36,868 bases of DNA, taken from contig JAFUQQ010000025.1 of the NCBI GenBank assembly GCA_017472285.1, forward strand, positions 1-36,868. Direction: 5' to 3'. Source of the DNA: Clostridia bacterium (GTDB taxonomy: Bacteria > Bacillota > Clostridia > Oscillospirales > CAG-272). This document shows positions 34,298 to 36,868 of this stretch, one piece after another (positions within the stretch are counted from its first letter, which is position 1; every line of letters begins with the position of its first letter). The translations under genes were made by a program, and so were the position numbers. The notes under the pieces were generated by a model. It worked only from the letters and a program-made list of their open reading frames with translations. It was not told the origin of the DNA and did not search any database.

Positions 34298-34326
34298 AGA
34301 ATATCACAAATGATCTGATTTTGCAA
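34298..34326 (-). promoter_or_regulatory. Sigma-A-type promoter of pheST
   Basis: On the minus strand TTGCAA, 17 bp, TATTCT. The predicted start is near 34291, just before the T-box leader. It diverges from the ECF sigma gene. Confidence 0.72.
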
Positions 34327-34456
34327 CAGAATTTTGAAAGTTTTTTTCATTTTCTTTGGAAAAACATGAGGATTTTTCCTTTTTTATTCGTATAATTAAT
34401 AGATAGGTTATATCGAAAGGTATACTTTTATATAAAAAACATAGGAGAAAACATCT

Positions 34457-35002
34457 ATGAATAACGGTGAAAGTAGCTACCGCCGTTTTCTTGATGGAGA
34501 TGAAGCCGCTTTTGAGGAGATCGTTCGGACCTACCGAGAAGGATTGATCTTTTTCACCCAGCGTATCGTCGGGGATGAAATGACTGCGGAGGATATCGCG
34601 ATCGATGTATTTGCAGACGTGCTGATGCATAGATATCGATATCATTTCAAAGTATCTCTGAAAACGTATCTTTATACGCTCGCAAGGAGTCGCGCCATCG
34701 ACCATATCCGGCGAAAAAAACGTTTCGGAACGGTATCGTTATCCGATGCCGAATATGAAATTTCGGATACGGATTCCCCGGAAGATACCGTTTTTTCGGA
34801 CGAGCAGAAAGAACGTGTTCACCTTGCCTTGCGTCAATTGCCCGAAGATATGCGTCTTGCCGTACATCTGATTTATTTTGAAGAATTATCTTATGAAGAA
34901 ACGGCAAAAATCATGAAGAAGACGAAAAAACAAGTCGATAATCTTCTTTACCGAGCGAAAAATCTGCTTCGTTCCATCATAGGAAAGGAAGGTATTTTAT
35001 GA
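34457..35002 (+). CDS. ECF-type RNA polymerase sigma factor
   Basis: 181 aa with sigma region 2 (about 22-90: FEEIVRTYREGLIFFTQRIV, then AEDIAIDVFADVLMH, then FKVSLKTYLYTLARSRAIDHIRRKK) and region 4 (about 120-172: LRQLPEDMRLAVHLIYFEELSYEETAKIM). There is no region 3, as usual for extracytoplasmic-function factors. AGGAG precedes the ATG. It overlaps the membrane partner gene by 4 bases, so the pair is a sigma/anti-sigma candidate. A TATAAT at 34391 lacks a matching -35, so the promoter is not identified. Confidence 0.92.
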   Translation: MNNGESSYRRFLDGDEAAFEEIVRTYREGLIFFTQRIVGDEMTAEDIAIDVFADVLMHRYRYHFKVSLKTYLYTLARSRAIDHIRRKKRFGTVSLSDAEYEISDTDSPEDTVFSDEQKERVHLALRQLPEDMRLAVHLIYFEELSYEETAKIMKKTKKQVDNLLYRAKNLLRSIIGKEGIL

Positions 35003-35691
35003 AAAATGAAACTGAATTTTTAGCGGAAATATATGCCCGCCACGACCGGAACCTACACATACGAAAAAGAAAATATATCAAAACAGCGGTATCCTTATGC
35101 TTGTTCGTATTGATCGGCACAGCCCTGCCATCCGTTTTTTCAGGTCCGAGAAAATCTGCGGAAAGCGAAGATCTTCCGACTTCCAACGGCACGACCATAT
35201 CCAACGCCGAAACCGATGAAAACACCAAAGAAACTACCACCACGGCGCAGGCTTCCGCAAACGCAAACCAAACGGAATCCGTTTATGAACGCTTTGATTT
35301 CGGTACGAATATTGCCGAAAGTATCACAGACGAAAACGACCCAATGGATACTTATTGTATCAAGATCGAAAATTTTCCTGTCGAAATAGGAAAGAATGAT
35401 CTCACATATCCCTTTCCGGCAGAGGCGATCGTTTCCGTCACCGTGCAAAACAGCAAAGGAAAAACGTATTATCTTTCATCCGAGCAAGGCGTTTCCATCT
35501 TTTATTCCTACTTATTAAATGAGAAAGAGAAGTTTATTCCTTCCTCACAGATCAAGGATGATACACAATATTTATATATAACAGAACTCCGATTTTTTAT
35601 AGGCGAATCCAAAACCTTTTATATTATGGATAAAAATACTGCGGAAGAATTGGAATCGCTGATGAAAAAACTGCAAGAAAACGAACCTTGA
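34999..35691 (+). CDS. Membrane protein, putative anti-sigma partner
   Basis: 230 aa with only about 27 basic cytoplasmic residues, one membrane helix (about 28-45, TAVSLCLFVLIGTALPSV), a Thr/Ser/Asn-rich linker, and an outer domain of about 140 residues with alternating strands. Its start overlaps the sigma factor stop (ATGA) with AAGGAAGG upstream. Position suggests an anti-sigma factor, but the cytoplasmic part is too short for the usual ZAS or RsgI domains, so it may be a sensor or lid of another kind. I do not recognise the outer domain. Confidence 0.7.
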   Translation: MKNETEFLAEIYARHDRNLHIRKRKYIKTAVSLCLFVLIGTALPSVFSGPRKSAESEDLPTSNGTTISNAETDENTKETTTTAQASANANQTESVYERFDFGTNIAESITDENDPMDTYCIKIENFPVEIGKNDLTYPFPAEAIVSVTVQNSKGKTYYLSSEQGVSIFYSYLLNEKEKFIPSSQIKDDTQYLYITELRFFIGESKTFYIMDKNTAEELESLMKKLQENEP

Positions 35692-35699
35692 GAAAGGGC

Positions 35700-35842
35700 A
35701 ATGTCATTAAGATTAAGGCATACGCCCGTGTCATCCTCGAGGCGCAGGCTCACGAGATTCTTCGTATACACTCAAGAATGACACCGTGAGCCTACGCCGA
35801 AGGATCTCGGGCGTAACACGTATTCCTTAACGAAATGACATT
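35700..35842. repeat. 143-nt imperfect palindrome built from the composite repeat (copy C)
   Basis: The outermost pair is AATGTCATT / AATGACATT. Inside come TTAAGG / CCTTAA, then the module 2 arms CGCCCGTGTCATCCTCGAG / CCGAAGGATCTCGGGCG, then GGCTCACG / CGTGAGCC, and innermost GATTCTT / AAGAATG, a module 1-like core. The module 2 arms match copies A and B. The whole would fold as one long hairpin between the anti-sigma candidate and the lipoprotein gene. Confidence 0.75.
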
Positions 35843-35861
35843 ATGAGAAAGGAGTTTACTT

Positions 35862-36572
35862 ATGAAACGCATTGTTACCGTATTATTGCTTTTTACCTTG
35901 CTATTTTGTTCCTGTGAGCCAAAGCCTGCGGAAAATGAAGAAACGGAAACCACCGAAGAAGCAACCACGCACCTTTTTGAGAGCTTCGAATTTTATAAAC
36001 CCGTCATTTATCTCTATCCCGAAGAAGAAACCGAGGTTTCCGTGAAAGTCGGCTTCAAAGGTGAGTTGACCGTAACGATCCCTGATTATCGGGACGGTTG
36101 GAACATCCTTGCCAAAACAGACAGCACACTCATCGACCTCCATGACGGCAAAGAATATCCCTATCTCTTTTGGGAGGGCAAAGCAAAATTCGCACCCGAT
36201 ATGACGAAAGGTTTTGTCATCAAAGGAAGCGAAACAGCCGCGTTTTTAGAAGATATTCTCACGAAAATGGGACTTTTACCGCATGAAATCGCAGATTTTA
36301 TTGAATATTGGTTGCCGCAGATGCAAAACAATCCGTATAATCTCATCGCATTTCAAGGCAAAAACTATGACGATATCGCACCTCTTACGATCACACCAAA
36401 ACCTGACAGTATCTTGCGCATATTCATGACCTATCACCCATTGGAAGAACCCATCGAGATCGAAGAACCTGAAATTCTGCCCTTTGAACGAAACGGATTC
36501 ACCGTGATCGAATGGGGCGGCACGAAAATTGCCAAAATTATCGAATTTCATATGTGCCATGGCTCGAAATAA
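35862..36572 (+). CDS. Lipoprotein with KPVIYLYPEE-type domain
   Basis: 236 aa with a lipoprotein signal peptide (MKRIVTVLLLFTLLFCSC, lipobox ending at Cys20), an acidic linker, and a domain opening KPVIYLYPEEETEVSVKVGFKGELT, with GW-x-A-x-DSTL and PYLFWEG later. Secreted proteins with this KPVIYLYP start are widespread and have no known function. AAAGGAG precedes the ATG. It lies 21 bp upstream of the serpin gene on the same strand, so the two are probably one operon of surface proteins. Confidence 0.85.
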   Translation: MKRIVTVLLLFTLLFCSCEPKPAENEETETTEEATTHLFESFEFYKPVIYLYPEEETEVSVKVGFKGELTVTIPDYRDGWNILAKTDSTLIDLHDGKEYPYLFWEGKAKFAPDMTKGFVIKGSETAAFLEDILTKMGLLPHEIADFIEYWLPQMQNNPYNLIAFQGKNYDDIAPLTITPKPDSILRIFMTYHPLEEPIEIEEPEILPFERNGFTVIEWGGTKIAKIIEFHMCHGSK

Positions 36573-36593
36573 TACCGTAAAGGAGAAAATATT

Positions 36594-36868
36594 ATGAAAA
36601 AAATCTTTACTTCCCTATGTTCGCTCATGCTCGTTCTTGTGATGCTGTTCAACATCACGAGTTGCAACGATCTTTCGGCAGGAAATTTAACGGACGGCCT
36701 CACACGAAAAAAAGCCGAAAGCAAGATCGCCGATGCCAAATTCCTTGACGCGCAATTGGATTTTGCCGCCAAACTTTTTAAGCTCTGTGCGGCGGAAAGT
36801 GAATACAAGAATACGTTGATTTCACCGCTTTCCGTCATGACAGCCCTTGCCATGACAATGAACGGCGC
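36594..36868 (+). CDS. Serpin family protein, lipoprotein-type (partial, cut by window end)
   Basis: The first 91 codons are present. A lipoprotein signal ends at LFNITSC, a short linker follows, and then LDFAAKLFKLCAAESEYKNTLISPLSVMTALAMTMNGA, the helix A and ISPLS opening that marks serpins. Serpins trap serine or cysteine proteases by an irreversible conformational change; the reactive loop that sets specificity lies beyond the window. AAAGGAG precedes the ATG. Its link to the ECF sigma pair 1 kb upstream is only positional. Confidence 0.82.
   Translation, partial: MKKIFTSLCSLMLVLVMLFNITSCNDLSAGNLTDGLTRKKAESKIADAKFLDAQLDFAAKLFKLCAAESEYKNTLISPLSVMTALAMTMNG

Noticed and set aside
34381..34440. 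Promoter or autoregulatory ECF site before the sigma factor gene
   Set aside because: TATAAT at 34391 has no acceptable -35 at 16-18 bp, and the AAC ... CGT pair found has the wrong spacing for an ECF promoter.

Overview
The window looks like a chromosomal segment of a spore-forming-lineage Clostridia (Bacillota), probably a gut or host-associated relative of the Oscillospirales/Christensenellales. This is inferred from gene content: sporulation genes of the ylbJ, yqfC and yqfD type, a phenylalanine T-box leader, an SLH-domain S-layer protein, AGGAGG-type ribosome binding sites, and many short dispersed hairpin repeats between genes. I saw no prophage, transposase, CRISPR array, rRNA or tRNA.

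Layout. 1-2190 (minus): two small membrane proteins sharing a C-terminal module (one with zinc ribbons) and a PRPP synthetase. 2256-6668 (minus): a rhamnose locus, rhaB-rhaA-tandem class II aldolase-like gene, with repeats in each gap. 6733-7762: a GIY-YIG nuclease gene flanked by two copies of a composite repeat, then a small unknown gene whose 3' end runs into one copy. 7776-11647 (minus): mutS2, a small Cys-rich protein and a YlbJ-like sporulation membrane protein. 12030-18986 (plus): the conserved yqfC-yqfD-phoH-ybeY ... era-recO neighbourhood, with two SGNH hydrolases placed in it. 19153-24638 (minus): a Gld-like ABC export system with a DUF4340 protein. 25002-29726 (minus): a very large S-layer protein behind two tandem promoters. 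30465-34291 (minus): pheS-pheT under a T-box. 34457-36868 (plus): an ECF sigma factor with a membrane partner, then a lipoprotein and the start of a serpin.

The main novelty candidates lie outside the genes. (1) The S-layer gene has two promoters exactly 115 bp apart, each with the same 25-bp box carrying GTTACA-N5-GTTACA at the same distance from the -35. (2) Two copies of a roughly 220-bp structured element (16154-16370 and 30044-30264) keep the same stems with compensatory base changes. (3) Several unrelated dispersed hairpin repeats begin at, or within a few bases of, stop codons, and one has supplied the C-terminus of a protein. (4) The GIY-YIG gene is bracketed by direct copies of one repeat family, a third copy of which forms a 143-nt palindrome at 35700-35842.

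All calls come from reading the sequence by eye. Family names rest on recognised motifs and not on searches.
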